A stretch of DNA of 43,601 nucleotides from Candidatus Methanophagales archaeon (GTDB lineage Archaea > Halobacteriota > Syntropharchaeia > Alkanophagales > Methanospirareceae): assembly GCA_029241965.1 (NCBI GenBank), contig JAPWVK010000167.1, positions 1 to 43,601 of the forward strand, in the 5' to 3' direction. The notes under the pieces were generated by a model, which had not been told where the DNA came from, did not search any database, and saw only the letters and a program-made list of their open reading frames with translations. A program made the translations under genes and the position numbers. Positions 32,767 to 41,712 of the stretch are shown piece after piece (the stretch's first letter is position 1; each line of letters opens with the position of its first letter).

Positions 32767-35750
32767 TCAAGATCCCTCCATAATGACATAATATCTGCGT
32801 ATGTTTCATCAGCATCGCGCAAAGCAGCCGATTTCGCCCAATATCTCCTCTGGTTTGGTTTTATGATGGATATCATATGACCAGAATATCTTCGGAGATT
32901 GCGTCTTATATAGATGCTTGGAGATCTCTCTTCGATTAATATCTTATCTAATTTATCAAGAACATCTTTGAGTTCATGCTCTTGAACCTGCGTCTTTGTT
33001 GCCGCCTCTTCAGACTCATCCACAAGACGTACTGATACAACCTGAAGAGGACTCTCCCCCGGGAAGACAGTTCCAACAAAAACTTTCTTTTGACTTGAAA
33101 ATGAATTATTCAGCACCTTGCAAAAAATATCGCTATAATCTCCCAAAACCATTTCAGTTACTGTCTCAACGGCAGCGGATTTATTTTTTCTCCTGAAATA
33201 GTCCAATGTAACATCTACACTGTCATTAATCAATATCATTTCAGTTTCATCTATATCAAACCAGTTTGCCACCAATTCATTTATAATTTCATTCGCTTCT
33301 GGATTTTTTGAGAGGTCTTTAAGAAATTCATAGTCAATATTTTGATCTAAAAGATTTTTTGGCATTGGTATATTCATAATCTCTTCTTTTTCAAATTCAT
33401 CTCGTTCTACTAACCAGCTGCGACTGGTTAGCATCTCATAGTATAGCGCTATTTTTGTATCGATAACTGAACAACACAATGCTAATTGGTTCAGATCCTT
33501 TTCTTTACCATGAATTCCAAGAATGCGATCCCTAAAAACTGCATCGTTTTTCAAAATCGCTGCAATCAACCCTACTCCCGCTTTTGGGCTTTGTTTTATC
33601 AGTAAATGTGGACCCTGAAATATTTCCCTTTTTGTTTTTGCATGCCTGTAATAATGAGTCTCTTCATTAATCGGAAGTGATCCCTCCTCCATTGTAAATC
33701 GTTCCAATTTTCTTACAGCTACGTACGGTTTCCCAGATAATTCCGGAACTTCATCCTTTCTATTCCCGACAATAAAACCATCTCCATGTATCCATCTATT
33801 CTTTTCACATATCTCCCCCAGATTGGATTGTTTTGAAAGTTTCTTAATCAATTCGTAGTCCCTTGGAGTTCCCCACATGGCTACTTTCCAAATTATATCG
33901 TTTTCAATAGCTTCATCTTTTGGTATGTGAGCGATGTCCTGAGGTTCGATAATTAATAGCCAATCATCCTGTGGCGAGTAACTTGGTTTTGGTGAGCAAT
34001 AGAAGATTGGCTGACTATCCTCTGTTTTGTCAGGTGAAAACACAACGGCAGCACATGGTGCGACAGCCTTGGAAAATAGAACATACCGTAAAGCGGAGAA
34101 GTTAATGATAGTCTTAACATTGAACGATGAGAAAAACTGTTTCCTAAATTCTCTATTAGGTGCAGAACGATTAAAAAGAAGACCTTTGCTGGACACAACC
34201 ATACATATCTTGCCATCAGGTTTGCATAATTCTCCAACTCGCCACAAAAACGCCTGACATATCTGTTTATCGCCAACGGGCTTATTATTCTCTGTTGTAT
34301 ACATTCTTGCAGGTTCAGATAATTCGCTTTGCCATGGAGGATTGCCGATTATCAAATCATATTTTTCATCCGAGAAGAGCTCATCCTTTTCAAAAAAATC
34401 TGATTCAAAGAGATTATTATTTATGAGCGGTTTAAATAGTGGTTTAGATTTAACTTCTTCCCAGATATGACGCGGCTCCAAGTAATCGCACATGGTAAGG
34501 TATAGGCATAAAGCGGCTATTCGAATTGCTTTGCTATCTATATCTACACCAAAAATATTTTTCGTGAGAATATCTGTCAGATCCGAAATCGATGGACGTT
34601 GTCCCGGATTTGCCTGCATCCACCGACTTATAAGCCTGCGATATGCTTCTACCAAAAAAACGCCTGAACCACAAGAAGGATCGAACACCTTTAAATCGGT
34701 GTTGTCTCCATTCCAAGGGAGCACCTCATCCATCAGAAAAGTAACAAGATGGCATGGCGTGTAATATTGTCCGGTTGTTTCATTATTTCTCTCATGATGA
34801 AGGAATTGTTGGTAAATATTACTTATGAGTTCAATCGGGATTACATCAAAAGAATATAATGGCCATAATGCCATCTGTCCACTATCAAGATACGCGTCTC
34901 CTTTGAGAAGTCTTTGTAATAAAATAAGGTGTTTCTGAGTTGTTTTCTTTTCTTCCCTATTAATTATGAATATGTCTCCATTAAATTTATCATTTAGATC
35001 TCGAAATAAACTATAAGTGGCTCTTCGGTTAGAAAGTAAATCGGTAAAACATTTTGCACCCTGCAAATGCAGCGCGAAATATCCTTCAGGAAATACATTA
35101 TGACCTTCTTTATCCTTTCTATCTTCAAGATATTTGATGAATATCGATCTATTTAGAAGCTTGTGAACAATATCAGCGGGTAAACCCTGTTCAATCAATT
35201 TCTCTCTCATAAAATCCAGATTATGCAATAGTGTTTGATATGCTCTTTTTTCCTTTTTGAACTGTTCGCCATGTTTTTGCCAGTAACTACCCGTTACAAG
35301 TTCCGATCTATGATATTTCTTAATTTCTGTTTCAACTTCAACAAATAGTTCTAATTCTTCAATTAACCCGGCTTTATCATCTAATTCCCCATCATTTAAC
35401 TTTTTTGGTGGCTCGTAGGCATTGTATATTAAGACTACCTCAGGAAGAACCACAAAAAGGAGAGGGGTCTGTCCCACATTCCAAACCAGTCGGTGCAATT
35501 CTGCAATCTTATGAGGATCTTTGGATTCCAATTTACGGAAGTATATAAGTGGAATACTTGGTCCAGTTTCGGGCTTTAAAAAGAATATGGCATCTACGTC
35601 AAGCTTCTCTTTGGCTTGTTTTAAAATATATTTTTTGGATTCATCATCGGTATCAGAGTCGACTTCAACCAATCCATTTTCCTTTGTTAAATCAAGTGTG
35701 GAACAAAGACGGTCAAAACTGTCACTTTTTTTTTCTGCTTCCCCCTTCAT
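32763..35750 (-). CDS. N6-adenine DNA methyltransferase, large (995 aa), restriction-modification system
   Basis: The central part shows the class gamma N6-adenine methyltransferase motifs in order: TGQYYTP (motif X, about residue 331), FDPSCGSGVFLVEAY (motif I, about 356) and DLIIGNPPW (motif IV, about 465-472). The C-terminal 450 residues should hold the target-recognition region (SGKPYVAVRKLERF, RSWLVERDEFEKEEIMNIPM), as in type I HsdM or type IIG enzymes. Residues 1-120 (DAIFFLKPETGPSIPLIYFR) may be a degenerate nuclease or accessory domain. TATA-like TTTTATAAAA at 35797-35806 and AGGTG 8 nt before the ATG support the start. It is followed by the overlapping nuclease gene. No separate specificity gene is present. 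Confidence 0.85.
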   Translation of the reverse strand: MKGEAEKKSDSFDRLCSTLDLTKENGLVEVDSDTDDESKKYILKQAKEKLDVDAIFFLKPETGPSIPLIYFRKLESKDPHKIAELHRLVWNVGQTPLLFVVLPEVVLIYNAYEPPKKLNDGELDDKAGLIEELELFVEVETEIKKYHRSELVTGSYWQKHGEQFKKEKRAYQTLLHNLDFMREKLIEQGLPADIVHKLLNRSIFIKYLEDRKDKEGHNVFPEGYFALHLQGAKCFTDLLSNRRATYSLFRDLNDKFNGDIFIINREEKKTTQKHLILLQRLLKGDAYLDSGQMALWPLYSFDVIPIELISNIYQQFLHHERNNETTGQYYTPCHLVTFLMDEVLPWNGDNTDLKVFDPSCGSGVFLVEAYRRLISRWMQANPGQRPSISDLTDILTKNIFGVDIDSKAIRIAALCLYLTMCDYLEPRHIWEEVKSKPLFKPLINNNLFESDFFEKDELFSDEKYDLIIGNPPWQSELSEPARMYTTENNKPVGDKQICQAFLWRVGELCKPDGKICMVVSSKGLLFNRSAPNREFRKQFFSSFNVKTIINFSALRYVLFSKAVAPCAAVVFSPDKTEDSQPIFYCSPKPSYSPQDDWLLIIEPQDIAHIPKDEAIENDIIWKVAMWGTPRDYELIKKLSKQSNLGEICEKNRWIHGDGFIVGNRKDEVPELSGKPYVAVRKLERFTMEEGSLPINEETHYYRHAKTKREIFQGPHLLIKQSPKAGVGLIAAILKNDAVFRDRILGIHGKEKDLNQLALCCSVIDTKIALYYEMLTSRSWLVERDEFEKEEIMNIPMPKNLLDQNIDYEFLKDLSKNPEANEIINELVANWFDIDETEMILINDSVDVTLDYFRRKNKSAAVETVTEMVLGDYSDIFCKVLNNSFSSQKKVFVGTVFPGESPLQVVSVRLVDESEEAATKTQVQEHELKDVLDKLDKILIEERSPSIYIRRNLRRYSGHMISIIKPNQRRYWAKSAALRDADETYADIMSLWRDLE

Positions 35751-35796
35751 TTTGACACACCTGATTCTTTCTGCTTATTTTCCCATTTAGATTTGA

Positions 35797-35806
35797 TTTT
35801 ATAAAA
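35797..35806 (-). promoter_or_regulatory. TATA-like promoter of the restriction-modification operon
   Basis: TTTTATAAAA is palindromic and lies about 50 bp upstream of the methyltransferase start. The remaining gap to 36030 shows no gene. Confidence 0.45.
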
Positions 35807-36030
35807 GGAGTTGGTATCGTCCAACTTATTCTTTTTGTTGATCCGGCAAACCAGATTATGGTATACACGACTGAATCTCTACCACTCCACACCTACTCGC
35901 GCTCATTCCAACACCAGGTCTCCCTCGCGTAGATGTCCCGTCATGGACTATTTAATCTTCGTTAACATGGCTAAAATTAAAAGCATGGCACTGTTAAGTT
36001 CTGAACTACATCCAATCAAACCCCACAGCA

Positions 36031-36318
36031 TTAAATATTTACTTTTTTTCTATAGACATCCAAAACCCCCCTTATTTCCTCTTCGCTTGCATCTTTATCC
36101 CAACCCGTATCAAATACCTTATTAAACACATTCACCGCATTTCGCTCATTGCCATGCACGAATCTCCAAACGACAAACGACTCTACACTCATTAAAAGCT
36201 CTTTCTCCTTCTCATTCATGAGTAAAATAGTGCGAACGGGGTCTTTACAGCCCCTTATCTTCGTTCTCACATCAGCGACAATGATTCTCTTCTTTTTGTC
36301 TCCAGGGTCAGTATACAC
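36031..36318 (-). CDS. Uncharacterised protein, about 95 aa, start uncertain
   Basis: From a GTG at 36318 the frame gives 95 residues including KKKRIIVADVRTKIRGCKDP and ERNAVNVFNKVFDTGWDK. The frame stays open for about 20 codons upstream (SLIVSIPKSEYRVYTD) to an excellent AGGAGGAG (about 36370-36377), yet no ATG, GTG or TTG lies in that stretch. Either an unusual start (ATT at about 36353) is used or the start codon has been lost. It is soluble and basic-acidic mixed. No family is recognised. It lies between the restriction system and the radical SAM gene. Confidence 0.5.
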   Translation of the reverse strand: MYTDPGDKKKRIIVADVRTKIRGCKDPVRTILLMNEKEKELLMSVESFVVWRFVHGNERNAVNVFNKVFDTGWDKDASEEEIRGVLDVYRKKVNI

Positions 36319-36430
36319 CCTGTATTCGCTTTTTGGGATTGAAACAATTAATGAAGAAGATAAACAATTCTCCTCCTTTTTTTAAGTTTTTATGCCTTTC
36401 TACTTTAAAGCACTTTCCGGCTCTCAAAGA

Positions 36431-38059
36431 TCAAACACACACGAACTCCTTCACTTTTATATATATATCCTTACCCACCGCACCCTTCAACCCATCAACA
36501 CTTTCGAAAGGTCTATACCTCACAATTCTCGCCGCAGTCCTGCTTCCAATCCCTGGAATCGCTTCTATTTGGTGCATCCTTGCTTTGTTTATATCAAGCG
36601 GATATTTAATTGCTGTGATAGACCGCATCCCGTACTCAGTAACTTTCGCATCCAGAAACCGATTACGCTCGTACTCACCGGCAACGCCGACAAGAATAGG
36701 GTAGGAGCCTAACTGCCGTGCAAACGCTATTTTGCCTTTTTGTACTTCACATCGCAAGTCTCTGATGACAGTGCCGAAAGGGATAATACGTTTAAGCATT
36801 TCTCGGTCTATCTCTTCACGTACACGCCGTTTGAACGCTTTGAACTGCTTTCTGTGTTGTCTCAAGTTCTTGTAGCCGAACTCAGCCATCGGCGTTCCCG
36901 GAAGTATTTTCACCTGCCGAATGTTTATTCTGCGAAGTAGCAACCCCCTATCAAGAATACCCTGCAAAAACTCGTAGTTCTTATCAAACGTTTCTTTGGT
37001 TTCGCCTTTCAGACCGGCTACGAAGTTCAAACCCGGTAGAAATTTGGGCATGCCATTCCCACCACGCTCTTTTCCGAGTTCATTTACCAGTTCAACAGCG
37101 AAAAGTACCTCTTCTGGCAGAGTAGCAAGATTGTTTGCCTTTATTACTTGCTCGTCTGCAGTCTCCAGACCGAAAACAGCGACATTGCCCGCGGTTTGAA
37201 ACTGCACGATTGTCTTTATTACTTCTCGACTCTCCTCAGGATACGTTGCGATGGTCTTTGGGTTGATGTTGTCGAGATGCAGCGTCTTTATATTCGGGCA
37301 CATACGCCAGATAGCTTCGTGGAATCCACGCATCTTCTCTGGTTCCGGCTTCGGGGACTCATTATTGAAGTCCGCCATGTAGGTCAGGAAGTCGGTCTGC
37401 CGGCCGAGCCTAAAGTAGCGTGCACCGTGTGCATACAACCGTTCGAGCTCGGCAAGCACGTTTTCTGGAGGCCGCATCCATCTTCGCTGAAATCGCTCTA
37501 TGCAAAACGAGCATCTTGACCAGTAACAACCTCTGTAAGTCTCCATCTCGCAGACTACAAACGGATAATCAGGATGCTGCTTCACAATTTCGGCGCCGAG
37601 TAGCGCAAACCTGTTCAGGTTATATTCTATCGTGGGAGCATGAAGAATCTTGTCGAGGTGCTCATATAGACGCTCTTCAAACGGTAACTCAAAGATAACG
37701 AATTTTTGGAGTGTTTCTGTCGCTCTATCCCGATACGTTAATTCAAGCGTGATTGGGCCCACAAGGATGTTTTGTTTTGCAATGGCAACGCGCGCCAGTT
37801 CGGTTTTTGCGAGTGGCATACCGCCAAGATACTTTCCGGGTACGACCGCGCCTGCAATGACTATCAAGAGGTCGAACTCCGAAAGTGTTGCTTGCAACTC
37901 TGCATCCGCTCTGAACGCATCTATCGTGAAGTATCCGCATGAATCCACGCCTAAATGCTTCAGCATGCCCCAGATATAACGCGGATAGGGTGCTATATAA
38001 GGTGGGACACCCAAACAGGAGGGTTCGTCCACGTAACCGTCAAGGATTGCTATTTTCAT
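36431..38059 (-). CDS. Radical SAM protein with C-terminal helix-hairpin-helix domain
   Basis: The 542-residue protein has an N-terminal B12-binding-like or Rossmann region (about 1-140), then the cluster motif ETYRGCYWSRCSFCIE with spacing C178-x4-C183-x2-C186 rather than x3. A TIM-barrel part follows with LHLDNINPKTI, FGLETADE and LPGLNFVAGLKGETKETF. The last 60 residues form a helix-hairpin-helix nucleic-acid-binding domain (HQIEAIPGIGSRTAARIVRY). This architecture is conserved in methanogens and relatives; the HhH suggests action on DNA or RNA, perhaps tRNA, but the substrate is unknown to me. The start MKIAILDGY is standard. It is divergent from moaA. Confidence 0.82.
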   Translation of the reverse strand: MKIAILDGYVDEPSCLGVPPYIAPYPRYIWGMLKHLGVDSCGYFTIDAFRADAELQATLSEFDLLIVIAGAVVPGKYLGGMPLAKTELARVAIAKQNILVGPITLELTYRDRATETLQKFVIFELPFEERLYEHLDKILHAPTIEYNLNRFALLGAEIVKQHPDYPFVVCEMETYRGCYWSRCSFCIERFQRRWMRPPENVLAELERLYAHGARYFRLGRQTDFLTYMADFNNESPKPEPEKMRGFHEAIWRMCPNIKTLHLDNINPKTIATYPEESREVIKTIVQFQTAGNVAVFGLETADEQVIKANNLATLPEEVLFAVELVNELGKERGGNGMPKFLPGLNFVAGLKGETKETFDKNYEFLQGILDRGLLLRRINIRQVKILPGTPMAEFGYKNLRQHRKQFKAFKRRVREEIDREMLKRIIPFGTVIRDLRCEVQKGKIAFARQLGSYPILVGVAGEYERNRFLDAKVTEYGMRSITAIKYPLDINKARMHQIEAIPGIGSRTAARIVRYRPFESVDGLKGAVGKDIYIKVKEFVCV

Positions 38060-38256
38060 GCTTCTGTTCTCCCCACTCCGTGCACCACGATCATCTGGCA
38101 GCGCACTACTACACTGTTTATTCTGGAATAACTCTTATTATTCTGTTTAAATCTTGCACCGTTTATACCTTTTTTCTTAAGGAACATTTACATAAGTACA
38201 TGAACGAGCAGCAACACTCGGTTTCTAATGAGCAACAAGAACAAAAAGGAGGAATA

Positions 38257-39207
38257 ATGGAAAGACTGATAGACGATTACGGCAGAGAAATACGCAGTTT
38301 ACGGTTTTCTATCACGACCCGCTGCAACCTGAACTGTATCTACTGCCATGCAGAAGGCGAAAACGTTACCAGTACGCAACAGAATCCGCTTATCAGTGCC
38401 GAGCTTGTAATAGCGATAGCGCGAGTTGCTTCGACCTATTTTGGCATAAGACGCATAAAATTCTCGGGTGGCGAGCCGTTAATGCGAGACGACCTTGTGG
38501 AGATGGTGCACGGCATGAGAGATTTTGAAGGCGACATTTCTGTGACCACGAACGGCACGTTACTCAGCAAATATGCGGCTGACCTTGCGGATGCGGGTCT
38601 GAACCGTGTGAACGTCAGCCTGGATTCGATTAAAGAGGAAAGATACGATTTCATTACTGCTTCAACGGGTTATTTACCAAAGGTGATTGAAGGGATATAT
38701 ACAGCGATAGATGCGGGTCTTACACCGCTCAAGCTGAATACGGTTCTGCTGAAAGGGCTAAACGATGATGAGATAACAGACCTGATAGATTTTGTGCGTG
38801 AATGCAACAAAAGAGGCGGTCGTGACGCGGTAATCTTACAGTTGATCGAGTTAATTCCGTCGTTTAAACAGTCGGCACAGAATTATAAAGCGGATTTTCA
38901 CGCGGTCGAAATGCAACTCGCATCAAGGGCATCGGCAATAAAAACAAGGCGGCTGCAACACCGTAAGAAATATTTTGTGGATGACGTGGAAGTAGAAGTT
39001 GTGCATCCAATAGATAACACGGAGTTCTGTGCTAATTGTTCGCGGTTGAGGATAACGTCCGAAGGCCAGATAAAGCCTTGTTTGTTGCGGAATGATAATC
39101 ACGTTCCCATAGAAAGCGAGGACGAGGAGCACATAGTAAACAGGATGAAGTTGGCAATGAAGTACCGAGAACCGTTCTTTCACACTTCTGCTGAAAAGAA
39201 AGTTTGA
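38257..39207 (+). CDS. moaA: GTP 3',8-cyclase (molybdenum cofactor biosynthesis)
   Basis: The 316-residue radical SAM enzyme carries C23-x3-C27-x2-C30 (TTRCNLNCIYC) for the SAM-binding cluster, KFSGGEPLMRDDL, and the second 4Fe-4S cluster motif CANCSRLRITSEGQIKPCLL (C-x2-C-x13-C), which is diagnostic for MoaA. It converts GTP to 3',8-cyclo-GTP, the first step of molybdopterin synthesis, needed for molybdenum or tungsten enzymes. ATG 38257 follows AAGGAGG with ideal spacing (38246-38252); the open frame upstream is not used. A TATA-like CGTTTATACC lies near 38160. No other moa genes are nearby. Confidence 0.93.
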   Translation: MERLIDDYGREIRSLRFSITTRCNLNCIYCHAEGENVTSTQQNPLISAELVIAIARVASTYFGIRRIKFSGGEPLMRDDLVEMVHGMRDFEGDISVTTNGTLLSKYAADLADAGLNRVNVSLDSIKEERYDFITASTGYLPKVIEGIYTAIDAGLTPLKLNTVLLKGLNDDEITDLIDFVRECNKRGGRDAVILQLIELIPSFKQSAQNYKADFHAVEMQLASRASAIKTRRLQHRKKYFVDDVEVEVVHPIDNTEFCANCSRLRITSEGQIKPCLLRNDNHVPIESEDEEHIVNRMKLAMKYREPFFHTSAEKKV

Positions 39208-39349
39208 GCAAAGCGACAAAAAAGACTTATTTTACTGAACACAACCCGCGCTCTGCTTACAACGGAATTAGAATAACAAACTGCTTCCATTTCGTGTGGT
39301 GAAACATTTAGTCCCGCAATATGCACAAAAACGTTTTGCGAAAAAAGGT

Positions 39350-40348
39350 TTAAAAAATATCTTCCCAACTCCGTTCACCGAGCACAACCTCAAACTCCTT
39401 ACAAGAAAGGACTTTAAACTGGCCAAAATCTTCCGCCAACCTTGGACATGCGGTATTCACAAATGCGTCCACCTTAAACCCAAGCAAAATCTCCTCGCTT
39501 ATCTCGTCCATAGCAATCAAAAAAGCAGTTAGCCCTTTGTCCAACGCTTTACTCCGCAGCGCAATCGCTTTGCCGAGATTAAACTGGCCACTCTTCATAC
39601 TTATGAGTATCCCAAACGACTTCGCATCCAATGCTTTCTCTATCGCGAGATACCGCTTCTTCCTCAGCGCATCAGCCTCGAGTATGTTTATCTGCGTGGT
39701 GAACGGGTCAGCAGCAATTATCCGCTTTCCCGTGTACAACGCGATACCCGCAGGGTGAAACGTTCCACTACCCACAAACAGAATCTCATCACATGATACC
39801 ACGGCAGACGAGAAATCGCAGCCCAATACCTGCCCTTCGTATTTTAGTTTATTCGATTTGCCTATCACTACTTCCTTTCCCATACGAGCAAGCATCTTTT
39901 TCGCTTCCCCCAATGTGTGAACATGCTGTACAGTCGCTACTAACCCCACTGAGTTACCTTTTATCGCGGCTACTGCTTTCTCCACCACTGGCATCACATC
40001 CACGCTGCTTCTGAGTTCAATGAAAACGACTTTCTTTTGAAGACTATAAACGATTTTACTTGCTTCATTGGTGAAACCCCCCTTTTTTAATTCGGTATGC
40101 CCGAAATGGAAAAGCATGTCCACTATTCCCGCCAGTTTCTCATCTATATCGCATGCACCATAGCATGAATTACCGGAGATTATCACGTCTGCACCAGTCG
40201 CATCTGAAATATCAGTGGCGATGCCTGGAGCTACTCTTTTAAGACCTGCCGGGAGTTGTAACCCGATTCTTCTCGCTCCTCTTTCTTTTATCAGCCTCTT
40301 TATCCGCTCTAATTCGAAGTCGTACGGATAATCATTCCAATTCATCAC
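39350..40348 (-). CDS. dph2: Diphthamide synthase Dph2 (3-amino-3-carboxypropyl transfer to EF2)
   Basis: The 332-residue protein has three conserved cysteines, one in each domain: C62 in GNSCYGACD, C175 in GQVLGCDFS, C299 in NTACPRLAEDF. These bind the 4Fe-4S cluster that cleaves SAM in an unusual radical reaction, modifying a histidine of elongation factor 2. RIGLQLPAGLKRVAP and GSGTFHPAGIALYT are further family signatures. Length is typical for archaeal Dph2. A TATA-like GATTTAAGTAC lies about 25 bp upstream (about 40370-40380), suggesting a leaderless transcript. The 3' side gap (39208-39349) shows no gene. Confidence 0.93.
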   Translation of the reverse strand: MMNWNDYPYDFELERIKRLIKERGARRIGLQLPAGLKRVAPGIATDISDATGADVIISGNSCYGACDIDEKLAGIVDMLFHFGHTELKKGGFTNEASKIVYSLQKKVVFIELRSSVDVMPVVEKAVAAIKGNSVGLVATVQHVHTLGEAKKMLARMGKEVVIGKSNKLKYEGQVLGCDFSSAVVSCDEILFVGSGTFHPAGIALYTGKRIIAADPFTTQINILEADALRKKRYLAIEKALDAKSFGILISMKSGQFNLGKAIALRSKALDKGLTAFLIAMDEISEEILLGFKVDAFVNTACPRLAEDFGQFKVLSCKEFEVVLGERSWEDIF

Positions 40349-40421
40349 ATATCAATCATAGGGTTGGCGTACTTAAATCTTCTTGATTACCCAAAGAAAC
40401 TCATCTTGTATCATACGATAG

Positions 40422-40700
40422 CCATTAGCCCTTTTATGGTGCGATTCAAAATACTGCCGTATCTTATCTTCGTATTTCCTAAACCTGCGGTATAAGTATC
40501 ATTTAGACGTTGTAAGTTGGATAGGTGTTAAAGACAGTCTGGCGGAATTGGGTAGAATAAGAAAAACTACTCTTGATTTTGAGGGAGAGAGGCGTGATAA
40601 AATTTCTGCTCTCGCTAAAAAGAAAAAGGAGTTTATTGAAAAGTTGGGGTTTGCGGATGTGGTATTTTATTCTATAAACGCTCTGTACTCTCAGCGATAA
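40422..40700 (+). pseudogene. Possible gene remnant, 92 open codons without a normal start
   Basis: An open frame ending at TAA 40698-40700 reads LDVVSWIGVKDSLAELGRIR, then KTTLDFEGERRDKISALAKK and onward to FADVVFYSINALYSQR. Composition is protein-like, and TTG 40548 could start a 50-residue version. No ribosome site or family is recognised. It may be the 3' end of a lost gene. Confidence 0.3.
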
Positions 40701-40724
40701 GCAAGTACAAGATATAATAACCAA

Positions 40725-40737
40725 AAAGTATAAAAGC
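40725..40737 (+). promoter_or_regulatory. TATA-box promoter of the archaeosortase gene
   Basis: AAAAGTATAAAAGC lies about 30 bp upstream of ATG 40763 with no ribosome site between, consistent with a leaderless transcript. Confidence 0.55.
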
Positions 40738-40762
40738 ATCCAATACAATACTAACAACAAAT

Positions 40763-41590
40763 ATGCATGGCTACAAGAATATCATCATATTCTTACTCAT
40801 GTTCGCCCTTTTTCTGGGCGCGACTGTAGAACTCAGCGAAGGCTCCATACCACTCGGTATACTTCTGTTTGTCCTCGCGATCCTGCTAATCTCAAGAATA
40901 AAATTCGGTGAATCCTACGTGATTAAGCAATCTAAACTACCTATGTTCGTAGGTGTGCTGATTCTCATCTGTGACATCGGTTATAATCTCCTCACGCACA
41001 GTGAACTCGGCACCTTAGACATCATGGTCTTCTTACTCGGTATCTCGCTCATCGCACATAACATAAATAACGAAGAAATAAGGCGTATGGGTACGTTCGG
41101 CGCTTACCTGTCCGCCACATTTATCGTGCTATTCCTGTTCTTCTTCGACTTCTTCTACTATATTGATATAGACTTCACGCATCTCTTTGACCATTATTTC
41201 GTACTGCTACCTTCCGTAACATTCATCAGAGCGGTAGGAATACCGATTGAGGTAGTTGCCATCGAGACGGTGCGTATTGTGGGCGTAGAAGAGATGAGTG
41301 TTATAATCGGTGGACCCTGCTCGGGTTTATACTCGATGTTCCTCTTGATAGGAATAATGGTTGCTTATACACGGATAGAACATATAGAGCGACGGACATT
41401 CTATTCGCTGCTTATTATAACTGTCGTGGTTGCATATCTCGCAAACCTTGTACGTGTGTCTATACTCTATATCGTTGGGTTTTACTATGGCAAAGAATTA
41501 ATGTATACCTTTCACGTCCATCTCGGGTGGATCATATTTGTAATCGTGGTGGCTGTGCTGCTTTCTGTATTGGATAAGGTGACCAGATAA
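40763..41590 (+). CDS. Archaeosortase/exosortase family transpeptidase
   Basis: The 275-residue protein has about eight transmembrane helices and the three catalytic positions of the family: C186 in GGPCSGLYSM, R231 in YLANLVRVSILY and His in HVHLGWIIF (H251 or H253). These enzymes cut tripartite C-terminal signals (motif, membrane helix, basic cluster) and transfer surface proteins to a lipid or other anchor at the cell surface. Two proteins in this window have such tails: the PEF-like one at 12312 and the AGF variant at 25106. I cannot assign the subtype (ArtA, ArtC and so on) from sequence alone; a His rather than Arg at the third position argues against classical ArtA. The gene stands alone. 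Confidence 0.88.
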   Translation: MHGYKNIIIFLLMFALFLGATVELSEGSIPLGILLFVLAILLISRIKFGESYVIKQSKLPMFVGVLILICDIGYNLLTHSELGTLDIMVFLLGISLIAHNINNEEIRRMGTFGAYLSATFIVLFLFFFDFFYYIDIDFTHLFDHYFVLLPSVTFIRAVGIPIEVVAIETVRIVGVEEMSVIIGGPCSGLYSMFLLIGIMVAYTRIEHIERRTFYSLLIITVVVAYLANLVRVSILYIVGFYYGKELMYTFHVHLGWIIFVIVVAVLLSVLDKVTR

Positions 41591-41630
41591 GTAACAGTCG
41601 GAAAATCTTCTGATTACAAGAATACAGTAC

Positions 41631-41712
41631 ACACAACTTTTCTTACAAAAAGAAAACTTGACGAATGAAACAAGATTTTTGATAAAACCTTTTGCTTCCA
41701 AAAAAGTTGTGT
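41631..41712. repeat. Inverted-repeat element between convergent genes
   Basis: ACACAACTTTT (41631-41641) and AAAAGTTGTGT (41702-41712) are perfect 11-bp inverted repeats around about 60 bp of hairpin-rich sequence (CTTACAAAAAGAAAAC as at 24203). It belongs to the dispersed repeat family and may act as a bidirectional terminator. It reaches the htpX stop codon. Confidence 0.65.

Noticed and set aside
35811-36030. Possible tRNA or small RNA between the restriction system and the next gene
   Set aside because: No cloverleaf, B-box-like TTC arm or CCA end could be found on either strand.
37939-38256. Extension of MoaA upstream of 38257
   Set aside because: It overlaps the divergent radical SAM gene, and AAGGAGG plus the family N-terminus fix the start at 38257.
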